Below are positions 53,801-61,862 of a stretch of DNA of 63,385 nt, piece by piece. This DNA comes from Bradyrhizobium hipponense. GTDB taxonomy: Bacteria; Pseudomonadota; Alphaproteobacteria; Rhizobiales; Xanthobacteraceae. A program made the position numbers and the translations under genes. The stretch is from positions 1-63,385 of the forward strand of contig NZ_VSTH01000009.1 of the NCBI RefSeq assembly GCF_008123965.1. The letters run 5' to 3'. Numbering within the stretch: the stretch's first letter is position 1; every line of letters starts with the position of its first letter. Under the pieces are notes generated by a model, which made no database searches, was not told the DNA's origin, and saw only the letters and a list, made by a program, of their open reading frames with translations.

Positions 53801-54916
53801 CATCCGCGCCAGGCGTTCTTCTTCGGCGGCGATCCTGGCCTTCTCGGTCTCGCGGTCGAAATTCTCGATCGCAAACGAGACGTTCTCCGCCATGCGCACC
53901 AGCAGCGCGACGACCTCCTCGTCCTTGGCCCACGACCTGCTGACGAAAAACAAGAGCACGCCGACGCTCTCGCCGTGCTTGATCAGAGGCGCTACCACGC
54001 ACGCGGCGACGCCGGTGTTGACATTGGCCTGCTCCCAAGGCGTTCCCCGTGTGCGGCTGGCGAGATCTTCCTCGACGATGGCCTTCTGCGTCCGGAACAC
54101 CTCGCCGGAGATGCCCTTGCCGTAGGGGTTTTCAGGGTCGATCGAATAGCGTGACTGGGTGACCAGCTCCAGGTTCTGTCCCGTGGAAGCGACCGGACTC
54201 ATCCAATGCGAATCCGTCTCGCGAAGCAGGACGATGGTCGCCAGTGACTTGCCTCCATGCACGGAGGCGTCGCACACGAGCTGGTAAAGCTCCTGCTCGG
54301 TCTTGGCGCGGAGAATGGCTTCGTTGGTGGCGCTGATGGCGCCGAACATGCGATTAAGCCGGCGGGTCGCCCGCTCGCTGGTCTGCCGCGCGGTTTCGCG
54401 GGCGAAATTGTCCAGCGCATAGGTAATGTTGGCCGACATGCGCTCGAACAGCGACACCATCTGCTCATTCAGCGAGCCGGCCTCGCTGCGCGTCACGTAC
54501 AGCACGCCGACGCTCTGACCATTGCACAACAATGGCAGCGCCGCGGCGGCGCCGATATGAGCCCTCGACGCGCCCTCGCGCCACGCGAGCGAGCGCGGAT
54601 CGTTCAGGAAATCGTTGCTGATGCAGAGCCTTTGGCTACGAAAGGCTTCGCCGCCGACGCCCGATCCCTCCGGCGTACCGGCCTCCGTGGTGATCTTGAT
54701 CGCGCGCAGCCGCGCAACATCGTCGCCGCAGCCGGCCGCAAACCGCAGCCGCTGTCCGTCCGGCTCCGCCAGGAACACGGCGACTGCCATGAAATCCCCA
54801 CTCGAAAACCCGGCGTCGCAGACCTTCTGGTACAGCTCGTCCGGCGATTTCGCATAGAGGATCGCTTCATTGATGGCGCTCAACGCTGCAAATGTGCGCG
54901 CGAGGGGCGTTTGCAC
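50801..54916 (-). CDS. Five-GAF GGDEF-EAL cyclic-di-GMP protein
   Basis: A 1371-residue cytoplasmic protein that should sense several signals and make and/or break cyclic-di-GMP. Five tandem GAF domains (residues about 10-165, 190-350, 375-530, 555-715, 740-900) each follow a near-identical helix, FAALSATNEAIxRAKxxxEL. Then comes GGDEF (RLGGDEFVVIL, intact A-site, about residue 992) and EAL (GVEALLRWTHPDLG, intact, about residue 1123, with DDFGTGYSSMSLM). No membrane helix is visible. It starts at GTG with GGGGAG eight bases before it. The second GAF lacks the typical NDxxxDPRS segment. Confidence 0.93.
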   Translation of the reverse strand: MQTPLARTFAALSAINEAILYAKSPDELYQKVCDAGFSSGDFMAVAVFLAEPDGQRLRFAAGCGDDVARLRAIKITTEAGTPEGSGVGGEAFRSQRLCISNDFLNDPRSLAWREGASRAHIGAAAALPLLCNGQSVGVLYVTRSEAGSLNEQMVSLFERMSANITYALDNFARETARQTSERATRRLNRMFGAISATNEAILRAKTEQELYQLVCDASVHGGKSLATIVLLRETDSHWMSPVASTGQNLELVTQSRYSIDPENPYGKGISGEVFRTQKAIVEEDLASRTRGTPWEQANVNTGVAACVVAPLIKHGESVGVLLFFVSRSWAKDEEVVALLVRMAENVSFAIENFDRETEKARIAAEEERLARMYAALSATNEAILRARSRAELFDLVCEATAQGAKFTSATIALVDHGAELLRVVACYGPNADQVRIFKFSTSNQVPEGRGLTGTAYRTRRPAISNDVLADDRIKPWQASARRNGIASSAALPLFNGNRLEGVFLFNSPECGTFTPEFVELLRKLQANVAFALENFDRAEEKARADKQRDRLSGMFAALSATNEAIMRAKTREELFDVACQAAVLGGVFASATIGILDGKRELVRVVAVKGRLQERMVGRTCCVSADHPEGQGIIGTSLRTRRPSVINDYLNDPRSVHWHSKANEDGTRAAASFPLLRAGREPIGILLFLAPEADTFTPDLVELLGRLAENVSFALDNFDRAEEKARTETQKERLTRMFAALSATNEAIMRAKSRAELYDLVCLAASNGAKFTSTTIALAKADSDQLEIVASAGPSSDTTRNIRLSTDPERPEGRGMSGTAFRTRQPCISNDYLNDDRVRAFHAVVRADGARSGAAFPLVAHDQAVGVMIYMSTEPDTFAGEFVELLQRLAENVSFAMENFDRADEKNKADERIEYLASYDSLTNLPNRETFNVLLRGAIETAQRQELRFALLFIDLDRFKVINDSLGHEAGDLLLLEVADRLRNALRTSDVVARLGGDEFVVILDQCGEVDDVQRIATELLTVLGKPMELAGHECHTTASIGIAMYPANGADAQTLTKNADMAMYLAKEDGKNGYRFFSKEVKTQSIERLSLESALRRALEREQFSLNYQPKVDMETSQITGVEALLRWTHPDLGNISPAQFIPLAEETGLIVPIGRWVVKEACAQAMAWQRRGLLPVSMAVNLSPRQFADAHLLQDVDEALAASGMSPVLLQLEVTESMMMRNVGRALKVLDAIQSRGIRLAIDDFGTGYSSMSLMKHFPIDTIKIDRSFVRDLPQDTEDQAIAQAIISMGKALGMTVVAEGVENAEQEAFLRAHGCDEMQGFLISKPLPPRQMAELLRPMVLPVAPPLQPEPDPVADEAVALRLERAVV

Positions 54917-55213
54917 GATCTCAACTCCCCGACATTTCTGCCGTTTTCTCCCGGGTAGCTTTATGAAGGCGATGGCCTAAATGGTCGTTATTGGTCCCCG
55001 CAAGCCGTCAATCAAAGTGAACGAGCTGCGAACGACCGGCGCGAAACTGTCCGGAATCCCGCTGTACGGGATGGCGCGTTCGACCAAAGGCGCGCTCTCT
55101 CTACGAATTTGCAGCCCTGTACTGGTTTACGGGAGATTGATATCGCACCTGGGCTTTGAGACGATGGCCCTCAACAACCAGAGCCCGCCAAGGGCGAGAC
55201 CCGAGGAAGCGCC
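54917..55213. other. Divergent promoter region
   Basis: About 300 bases between the c-di-GMP gene (minus) and the broken Ldh gene (plus). AT-rich sequence around 55000-55130 should hold both promoters. Nothing else is recognised. Confidence 0.5.
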
Positions 55214-55428
55214 ATGCCGATCGTCAAGGCCGACCGCCCCACGTGCATTAGCGCGGCGCTGTACCTCCGTCCGAAGGCAGCAAGGGCGTATTCTATCCCG
55301 GCGAAATCGAAGGCTTGCGCGAGCAGCAGCGGCTTCGCGACGGCATCGAGATCGAGGACGCGACCTGGGAGAAGCTGCGCGCGCTGGCGCGCGATTACAG
55401 GCTCGACACAGTGCTCGATCTGGCCTGA
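55214..55428 (+). pseudogene. Ldh-family oxidoreductase remnant
   Basis: Two separate pieces of a malate/L-lactate-dehydrogenase-like (Ldh_2) gene. The first frame starts MPIVKADRPTCISAAL after GAGGAAGC, the normal N-terminus. A second frame gives GSKGVFYPGEIEGLREQQRLRDGIEIEDATWEKLRALARDYRL, the family's C-terminus, ending TGA at 55428. About 300 central codons are gone and the frames differ, so no enzyme can be made. It sits 21 bases upstream of the flavin monooxygenase start. The interpretation is by motif recognition only. Confidence 0.65.
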
Positions 55429-55449
55429 CGGAAGTTGGAGAACAGCAGC

Positions 55450-56817
55450 ATGACGCGGCAAATGGTACTGGTCGGCTTCCTCCAGGCACAGAACTGCACC
55501 AACTTGCCGAGCTCCTGGCGGCATCCGGACTCGCGCGACGATTCGATGTCGGCGGACTACTATCAGGAGATCGCGCGCATCCTGGAAGCCGGAAAATTCC
55601 ACATGGCCTTCTTCGACGATCGCCTGGCGATGCCGGACCGCTATGGCAACGATCACGCCCACACCGTCGAATACGGCATCCGCTGCGTTAAGATGGACCC
55701 GCTGATCGTGCTGACCACGATGGGACTGGTCACCGACAAGCTCGGGTTGGGGGCGACCTGCTCGACGACCTATTATGAGCCGTTCGACGTCGCCCGGCGC
55801 TTCGCAACGCTCGACCTGATGTCGGGCGGACGGGCCGGCTGGAACGTCGTCACCTCCCTCAATGACGGCGAGGCGCTCAACATGGGCAAGGACTCCCATC
55901 CCGAGCACGATTCCCGCTATGACCGCGCCGACGAGTTCATGGAGGTCGTGCTCGGCCACTGGGACACCTGGGAGGACGGCGCGCTCATCATGGACAAGAA
56001 GAGCGGCCGTTTCGCCGATCCGGCCAAGGTGAAGCGGCTCGATCACAACGGACCGGCCTTCAAGTCGCGCGGACCGTTCACGGTGCCGCGCTCCGACCAG
56101 GGCCATCCCGTGATCATCCAGGCCGGCGCGTCCGGCCGCGGCCAGCGCTTTGCCGGGCGCTGGGGCGAGGTGATTTTCACCGCCGCGCGCAATATTGCCG
56201 CGGCAAAGGACGGCTACGCGGCCGTGCGCAACGAGGCTGCCAAAGCCGGTCGCGATCCCGAGCAGATGTTCCTCTGCAATTTGACGACGCCGGTCTGCGC
56301 CGCGACCAAGTCCGAAGCCGAGGACAAGATGGCGCTGATCAACAAGCTGCCGCTCCAGATCGACGCGCTGTCGCTGCTTGCGGAAGCCCTCAACTATGAT
56401 TTCGCCTCGAAAGATCTCGACGAGCCGCTGACGACGGAAGAGCTCAAGAACATGCAGGGGCTTTTAGGCATTCGCGACGGCGTGCTGAAAACCTCCGGCA
56501 AGAGCAACCCGAGCGCGCGCGACTTCGTCACCTTCTCCGGCCGCGGCCAGGTTCAGGACGCGATGGTCGGTGGGCCCAAAGAGATCGCAGACAGGCTCGA
56601 AGAGATGTTCGTCGAACGCGGCTGCGACGGCTTCGTCATCGCCGCGACCTATGTGCCCGGCTCCTACGCCGACTTCGTGCGCCATGTCGTGCCGGAATTG
56701 CAGCGCCGCGGCTTGTTCCAACAGGACTATCGCGGCAAGACGCTGCGGGAAAATCTCGGGCTGAAGCGGCCGGCTGCCGGCGCCTGGAAAGTGCAGCCGC
56801 GCGACGCCGCGGAATAG
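55450..56817 (+). CDS. NtaA/SnaA/DszA-type flavin monooxygenase
   Basis: A 455-residue FMNH2-dependent monooxygenase of the bacterial luciferase-like NtaA/SnaA/DszA/SoxA group. It has QMVLVGFLQAQNCTNLPSSWRHP, FHMAFFDDRLAMPDRYGN, LGLGATCSTTYYEPFDVARRFATLDLMSGGRAGWNVVTSLN, DRADEFMEVV and GHPVIIQAGASGRGQRFAGRWGEVIFTAARN. Such enzymes need a separate flavin reductase, not seen nearby. The start MTRQMVLVG is used. It follows the Ldh remnant and precedes a FAH-family gene, forming a probable catabolic operon. Confidence 0.93.
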   Translation: MTRQMVLVGFLQAQNCTNLPSSWRHPDSRDDSMSADYYQEIARILEAGKFHMAFFDDRLAMPDRYGNDHAHTVEYGIRCVKMDPLIVLTTMGLVTDKLGLGATCSTTYYEPFDVARRFATLDLMSGGRAGWNVVTSLNDGEALNMGKDSHPEHDSRYDRADEFMEVVLGHWDTWEDGALIMDKKSGRFADPAKVKRLDHNGPAFKSRGPFTVPRSDQGHPVIIQAGASGRGQRFAGRWGEVIFTAARNIAAAKDGYAAVRNEAAKAGRDPEQMFLCNLTTPVCAATKSEAEDKMALINKLPLQIDALSLLAEALNYDFASKDLDEPLTTEELKNMQGLLGIRDGVLKTSGKSNPSARDFVTFSGRGQVQDAMVGGPKEIADRLEEMFVERGCDGFVIAATYVPGSYADFVRHVVPELQRRGLFQQDYRGKTLRENLGLKRPAAGAWKVQPRDAAE

Positions 56818-56830
56818 CAGGGGATCTGAC

Positions 56831-57616
56831 ATGCGCTGGCTCAAATTCACTGCCTCTGGCAAAACGTCCTGGGGGATCGTTGAAGGCGATCAGGCGATCG
56901 CTGTCGACGGCGATCCCTTTGGGGAATGGCAGCGCACCTCGCAGACGTTTCCCTTAGCGCAAGTGAAGATCGAGCTGCCGCTGATCCCGCGCACCTTCTA
57001 TTGCGTCGGCCTGAACTATTTGAAGCACCTGAAGGAAGCCGCCGACAAGCGCGGCGAAGTGCCGGCCGTCCCTGACCGACCCGAGATCGGCTATCGCGCG
57101 CAGAACGCGCTGATCGCAGATGACGAGGACGTCGTGATCCCGTCCTTTGCGACGGAAAAGATCCACTATGAGGGAGAGCTGGTCGTCGTCATCGGCAAGA
57201 AGGTGAAGCATCTCACCGGGGAGAACGCGATGGATTGCGTGTTCGGCTACACTATCGGCAACGACGTCAGCGAGCGCAGCTGGCAGAAGGCGGACCGCAG
57301 CCTGTGGCGATCGAAGAACGCCGACACGTTCAAGCCGATGGGCCCGTGGATCGAGACCGAGGCCGATCTCGCCAAGATGCAGACCGTCGTCCGTGTCAAC
57401 GGCAAGGAGACCAACCGCTTCCGCACCAACGACATGATTTTTGGTGTGGTGCCGTTCCTGATCGAGCTGACCAAGTATTTTACGCTGTGGCCCGGCGACG
57501 TGATCTGGATGGGTACCGACGGCGCCTCGCCCGATATCAAGCACGGCGACGTCGTGGAGATCGACATTACCGGCATCGGCACGCTACGTAATCGATTTGT
57601 GCGCGAGCAGCGGTAG
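56831..57616 (+). CDS. Fumarylacetoacetate hydrolase family protein
   Basis: A 261-residue FAH-domain hydrolase. The metal-binding core shows FYCVGLNYLKHLKEAA, EKIHYEGELVVVIGKKVKHL (Glu/Glu), CVFGYTIGNDVSERSWQK and PMGPWIETEAD. Ring-cleavage-type substrates (acylpyruvates, 2-hydroxymuconates) are typical. The start lies 13 bases after the monooxygenase stop, with AGGGGAT before it. Its operon partner suggests that both act on one aromatic or heteroatom compound. Confidence 0.93.
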   Translation: MRWLKFTASGKTSWGIVEGDQAIAVDGDPFGEWQRTSQTFPLAQVKIELPLIPRTFYCVGLNYLKHLKEAADKRGEVPAVPDRPEIGYRAQNALIADDEDVVIPSFATEKIHYEGELVVVIGKKVKHLTGENAMDCVFGYTIGNDVSERSWQKADRSLWRSKNADTFKPMGPWIETEADLAKMQTVVRVNGKETNRFRTNDMIFGVVPFLIELTKYFTLWPGDVIWMGTDGASPDIKHGDVVEIDITGIGTLRNRFVREQR

Positions 57617-57623
57617 CGATGTC

Positions 57624-57715
57624 GTAGAGTAGGCAACGGCGCGCTTGCGCCGTGCCCACCATCTCTCGACGATCTCGCCAGAGATGGTGGGCACGCTTCG
57701 CTTTGCCCACCCTTG
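57624..57715. repeat. REPIN (two inverted REP copies)
   Basis: Two copies of the RAYT-type REP face each other: left GTAGAGTAGGCAACG ... GTGCCCACCATCTCT and right AGAGATGGTGGGCACGC ... GCCCACCC, joined by about 13 bases. It lies between convergent genes (FAH and Lrp) and could end both transcripts. Confidence 0.85.
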
Positions 57716-57728
57716 CACTTCCCGTGTC

Positions 57729-58184
57729 TTAGAACGGCAGCGCCACGCTGGTCTTGATCTCCTTCAGCACCACGTTGCTGCGGACGTAGCGGATGCCGGG
57801 GATGCGAAACATGAACTCGTCGAGGAACCTGCTGTAGGCCGCCATGTCCTGCACGACGACGCGCAAATGATAGTCGGCGTCGCCCGTCGTCGCAAAACAC
57901 TCCAGCACCTCGCGGCGCGTCGTCACCCGGGCCACAAATTCATCGACGAATTTGGCGTCGTGCCGTTCAAGCGACACATGGAGGATGGCGGACATTGCAA
58001 AGCCGGCCTGCTCGCGCGCGACCAGTGCCGCATAGCCTCGGATGACGCCGGTCTCCTCGAGCGCGCGCACCCGCCGCCAGCAGGCCGAGGTCGACATGCC
58101 AACCTCATCCGCAAGCTGCTGATTGGTGGCGCGGCCGTCCCTCTGGAGATGGCTGAGAATCCGTGCGTCTTGGTCTTCAATCAT
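57729..58184 (-). CDS. Lrp/AsnC family regulator
   Basis: A 151-residue Lrp-type regulator: MIEDQDARILSHLQRDGRATNQQLADEVGMSTSACWRRVRALEETGVIRGY (winged HTH), then the ligand-binding domain with VVVQDMAAYSRFLDEFMFRIPGIRYVRSNVVLKEIKT. It is intact, in contrast with the broken Lrp gene at 38454. It is divergent from the fused indolepyruvate oxidoreductase and is probably its amino-acid-responsive regulator. Start MIEDQDA is preferred. Confidence 0.92.
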   Translation of the reverse strand: MIEDQDARILSHLQRDGRATNQQLADEVGMSTSACWRRVRALEETGVIRGYAALVAREQAGFAMSAILHVSLERHDAKFVDEFVARVTTRREVLECFATTGDADYHLRVVVQDMAAYSRFLDEFMFRIPGIRYVRSNVVLKEIKTSVALPF

Positions 58185-58339
58185 GAAGGCACCTTGGCTC
58201 GGCATAATATACCATAAGACGGTGCAGGCGCACAAAATTCTACCAGATTTCAGCTAAAGACGGAATGAATAGGTAAGACCTACCAGCGCCCCAGGCTTAA
58301 CCTTTGCCGATCCGGCAGGGACGCCGCGCGAGGTGCGCC

Positions 58340-61300
58340 ATGGACGCCATTCCGTCACTCGATACCTACGAGCTCTCCGACCGCTACGACCGCGAGGAGG
58401 GCCGCGTCTTCCTTACGGGCACGCAGGCGATCGTCCGCATCGCACTCGACCAGGCGCGGCGCGATCGTGCGCGCGGCCTCAACACCGCCGGCTTCATCTC
58501 CGGCTATCGTGGCTCGCCGCTCGGCGGCATCGATCTCGAGCTCTGGCGCATCAACGAACGCCTGAAGCGGGACCGCATCGAATTCCTCCCAGCTGTCAAC
58601 GAGGACCTCGCGGCGACCGCAGTGCTCGGCTCGCAGCAGGTCGAGACGCAATCCGACCGCGAGGTCGATGGCGTGTTCGGACTTTGGTACGGTAAGGGAC
58701 CCGGCGTCGACCGCTCCGGCGATGCGCTCAAGCACGGCAACGCCTACGGCTCCTCGCCGCATGGCGGCGTGCTGGTGGTCGCCGGCGACGACCATGGCTG
58801 CGTCTCCTCCTCAATGCCGCACCAGTCCGACGTCGCCTTCATGAGCTGGTTCATGCCGACGCTGCATCCGGCCGATGTCGGCGAATACCTCGCGTTCGGC
58901 GAGTACGGCTACGCGCTGAGCCGCTTCTCCGGCATGTGGGTCGGCTTCAAGGCGATCTCGGAGATCGTGGAGTCAGGCGCGTCCGTCGCGCTGCGCCCGC
59001 CCCGCCTGTTTCGCACACCAGAGTTTACGCCGCCGCCGGGCGGGCTGCACTATCGCTGGCCCGACCTGCCGGGGCCGCAGATCGAGGAGCGGCTGGAGGC
59101 GAAGAAGCACGCGGTCTACGCCTTTGCAAGAGCCAATCCGATCGACCGCCACATCTACGACGTCGCCGACGCCACCTTCGGCATCGTCACCACCGGCAAG
59201 GCGCATCTCGACCTGATGGAAGCACTGCGGCTGATAGGGCTGGACGAAGCCGCGTGCCGCAGCATCGGCATCGACATTTACAAGGTCGGCATGGTCTGGC
59301 CATTGGCGCTACATGACGCCATGGACTTCGTGAAGGGCAAGCGCGAGATTCTCGTGGTCGAAGAAAAGCGCGGCATCATCGAGAGCCAGTTTAAAGAGTA
59401 TTTCTACGACTATCCCGGCAGCAAGCCCGAGCGCATGGTCGGCAAGCACGACGAGCGAGGGGCACGGCTGATCTCCTGGATCGGCGAATTGTCGCCGCGC
59501 GCGCTGGCTGGCGTGCTCGCTCGCCGGCTCGATCCGATGTTTTCGGGCCTCAATCTCGCCGCGCGTGCCGCCGCGCTGTTGCCGGAGGCGGCCCGAACGA
59601 TCAACGTCGCCGGTGCGACACGCACGCCCTATTTCTGCTCGGGCTGCCCGCACAACATTTCAACTAAAGTCCCTGAAGGTTCGAAGGCGCTGGCCGGCAT
59701 CGGCTGCCATTTCATGGCGAGCTGGATGGACCGCGAGACCTCGTCGCTGATCCAGATGGGAGGCGAAGGCGTGAACTGGGCGGCCTCGTCGCGATTCACG
59801 GGCCAAAGGCATATCTTCCAGAACCTCGGCGAAGGCACCTATTATCACTCCGGCTCGATGGCGATCCGGCAGGCGATCGCGGCAAAGGCTAACATCACCT
59901 ACAAGATCCTGTTCAACGATGCCGTGGCCATGACCGGCGGCCAGCCGGTCGATGGCCCCGTGAGCGTGCATGCGATCGCGCACAGTGTCCGCGCGGAAGG
60001 CGTGACGCGCATCGCGCTGGTGTCGGACGTCCCCTCGCAGTTCTCACTAGCGGACCTGCCCATCGGCGTGACCATTCACCCGCGCGAGGAAATGGACGCC
60101 GTACAGCGCGAGCTGCGCGACATCCCCGGGGTATCGGTCCTGATCTATCAGCAGACCTGCGCCACGGAAAAACGACGGCGGCGCAAGCGCGGACAGATGG
60201 CAGACCCCAAGCGCTTTGCCTACATCAACGATCTCGTCTGTGAAGGTTGCGGCGACTGCTCGGTTGAATCCAACTGCCTCAGTGTCGAACCGAAGGAGAC
60301 GCCGTTCGGCCGCAAGCGGCGGATCAATCTGTCGGCCTGCAACAAGGATTTCTCCTGCCTCAACGGTTTCTGCCCGAGCTTCGTCACCGTCGAGGGTGCG
60401 AAGCGCCGGAAGAAGGCCGCTAGCCAGATCGACGCGGTCGGCCGCGCGGCGACGCTTCCCTTGCCTGCGCCCGTCTCGCTCGATCGACCCTACGACCTGC
60501 TCGTGACCGGTGTCGGCGGGACCGGCGTGATTACCGTCGGCGCCCTGATCGGCATGGCCGCGCATCTCGAACGCCGCGGCGTCTCGGTGCTGGATTTCAC
60601 CGGCTTTGCGCAAAAATTCGGACCTGTGCTGAGCTATATCCGTCTGGCAACTTCCCCGGATGCATTGCATCAGGTTCGCGTCGACCAGGGCGCGGCCGAT
60701 GCGCTGATCGGCTGCGATCTCGTGGTGAGCTCCTCGCCAAAAGCGTCCGGCACCTACCGCCGCGGCACGCGCGCCGCGATCAACACGGCGGAGATGCCGA
60801 CCGGCGACGTCGTCCGCTTCCGCGACGCCGATCTCGCCTCGCCCACCCGCCTGCGCGCGATCCGCCAGGTCATTGGCGAGAATAATCTCGATACCATCAA
60901 TGCGAACGAGCTCGCTGAACGGCTGCTCGGCGACGCCGTCTATGCCAACATCATCATGCTCGGCTTCGCCTGGCAGCATGGATTGGTCCCGATCTCGCTA
61001 CAAGCGCTGTTGCGCGCGATCGAGCTCAATGGCGTGGCGGTCGAACGCAACAAGCAGGCCTTTGCCTGGGGCCGGATCGCCGCCGCCGATCTGGACTCGG
61101 TACCGAAGCCGGACAGCGCTCCAACATCCGAGACGCTTGATCAACTCATCACCCGCCGCGCCGAATTCCTCACCGCCTATCAGGACGCCGCTTATGCAAC
61201 GCGCTACCGGACGCTCGTGACGAAGGTCCGCAATGCGGAGGCGGCGCTGGGCAGTGTGGCGCTGACCGAAGCGGTGGCGCGTGCCCTGTTCAAACTGATG

Positions 61301-61789
61301 GCCTATAAGGACGAATACGAGGTGGCGCGCCTGCACATGCAGAGCGACTTCCTCGACGAATTGAAGCGAGAATTCGACGGCGACTTCAGCATCAAATATC
61401 ACCTCGCGCCGCCCTTGCTTCCGTCCAAGCGCGATGCCCGTGGCCGCCCGCGCAAGCGCGCCTTCGGCCAGTGGATCCAGGTGCCGCTGTCCGTGCTCGC
61501 GCGCTTGAAGGGATTGCGCGGCACGCCCCTCGATCCGTTCGGCTACACGGCCGAACGGCGTACGGAGCGGGAGCTGATCGCCTGGTACCAGGAGTTGATC
61601 GAGCGAGTGCTCGACAGGCTCGATGCAACGCATCTGGCCGATCTGGTCGCGGTCGCCAAAGCCCCGATGGATATCCGCGGCTACGGACCGGTGAAGGATG
61701 CGGCTATTGCGAAGGTGAGGGCCGAAGTGGAACGCCTGCTTGCGGATTTGACCGCATTGCGGCCGCCAAAGATGCGGGCCGCCGGTTGA
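58340..61789 (+). CDS. Fused indolepyruvate ferredoxin oxidoreductase
   Basis: A 1149-residue fusion of the alpha- and beta-type subunits of 2-oxoacid (indolepyruvate-type) ferredoxin oxidoreductase. The N-terminal part has ALDQARRDRARGLNTAGFISGYRGSPLGG and TPYFCSGCPHNIS, and the TPP-binding part GIGCHFMASWMDRETSSLIQMGGEGVNWA. A Cys-rich stretch, CEGCGDCSVESNCLSV and NKDFSCLNGFCPSF, binds Fe-S clusters. The C-terminal gamma-like domain is VTGVGGTGVITVGALIGMAAHLERRGVSVLDFTGFAQK. It oxidises aryl-pyruvates from aromatic amino acids to acyl-CoA. It is divergent from an Lrp gene. The start MDAIPSLDTYELS is used. Confidence 0.93.
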   Translation: MDAIPSLDTYELSDRYDREEGRVFLTGTQAIVRIALDQARRDRARGLNTAGFISGYRGSPLGGIDLELWRINERLKRDRIEFLPAVNEDLAATAVLGSQQVETQSDREVDGVFGLWYGKGPGVDRSGDALKHGNAYGSSPHGGVLVVAGDDHGCVSSSMPHQSDVAFMSWFMPTLHPADVGEYLAFGEYGYALSRFSGMWVGFKAISEIVESGASVALRPPRLFRTPEFTPPPGGLHYRWPDLPGPQIEERLEAKKHAVYAFARANPIDRHIYDVADATFGIVTTGKAHLDLMEALRLIGLDEAACRSIGIDIYKVGMVWPLALHDAMDFVKGKREILVVEEKRGIIESQFKEYFYDYPGSKPERMVGKHDERGARLISWIGELSPRALAGVLARRLDPMFSGLNLAARAAALLPEAARTINVAGATRTPYFCSGCPHNISTKVPEGSKALAGIGCHFMASWMDRETSSLIQMGGEGVNWAASSRFTGQRHIFQNLGEGTYYHSGSMAIRQAIAAKANITYKILFNDAVAMTGGQPVDGPVSVHAIAHSVRAEGVTRIALVSDVPSQFSLADLPIGVTIHPREEMDAVQRELRDIPGVSVLIYQQTCATEKRRRRKRGQMADPKRFAYINDLVCEGCGDCSVESNCLSVEPKETPFGRKRRINLSACNKDFSCLNGFCPSFVTVEGAKRRKKAASQIDAVGRAATLPLPAPVSLDRPYDLLVTGVGGTGVITVGALIGMAAHLERRGVSVLDFTGFAQKFGPVLSYIRLATSPDALHQVRVDQGAADALIGCDLVVSSSPKASGTYRRGTRAAINTAEMPTGDVVRFRDADLASPTRLRAIRQVIGENNLDTINANELAERLLGDAVYANIIMLGFAWQHGLVPISLQALLRAIELNGVAVERNKQAFAWGRIAAADLDSVPKPDSAPTSETLDQLITRRAEFLTAYQDAAYATRYRTLVTKVRNAEAALGSVALTEAVARALFKLMAYKDEYEVARLHMQSDFLDELKREFDGDFSIKYHLAPPLLPSKRDARGRPRKRAFGQWIQVPLSVLARLKGLRGTPLDPFGYTAERRTERELIAWYQELIERVLDRLDATHLADLVAVAKAPMDIRGYGPVKDAAIAKVRAEVERLLADLTALRPPKMRAAG

Positions 61790-61862
61790 CGCGACGCCGA
61801 CGAAGCCCCAGCCTCACGTCTCGAGAGGGCACCGTCATGATGCCCCTGCATTCGGGTGACGC

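Noticed and set aside
52334..54154. 606-codon plus-strand frame opposite the c-di-GMP gene
   Set aside because: It lies wholly antisense to the five-GAF gene, is Arg/Gly-rich and matches no family. It is a GC-rich third-position shadow, repeated because the GAFs repeat.
50801..54916. Large direct repeats as a mobile or tandem DNA element
   Set aside because: The similarity falls on the helix preceding each GAF domain in one reading frame, so it is protein domain duplication and not a transposable element.
58304..58339. Alternative TTG start of the oxidoreductase
   Set aside because: The 12 added residues are Arg-rich and unlike the family; the ATG at 58340 begins the usual N-terminus.
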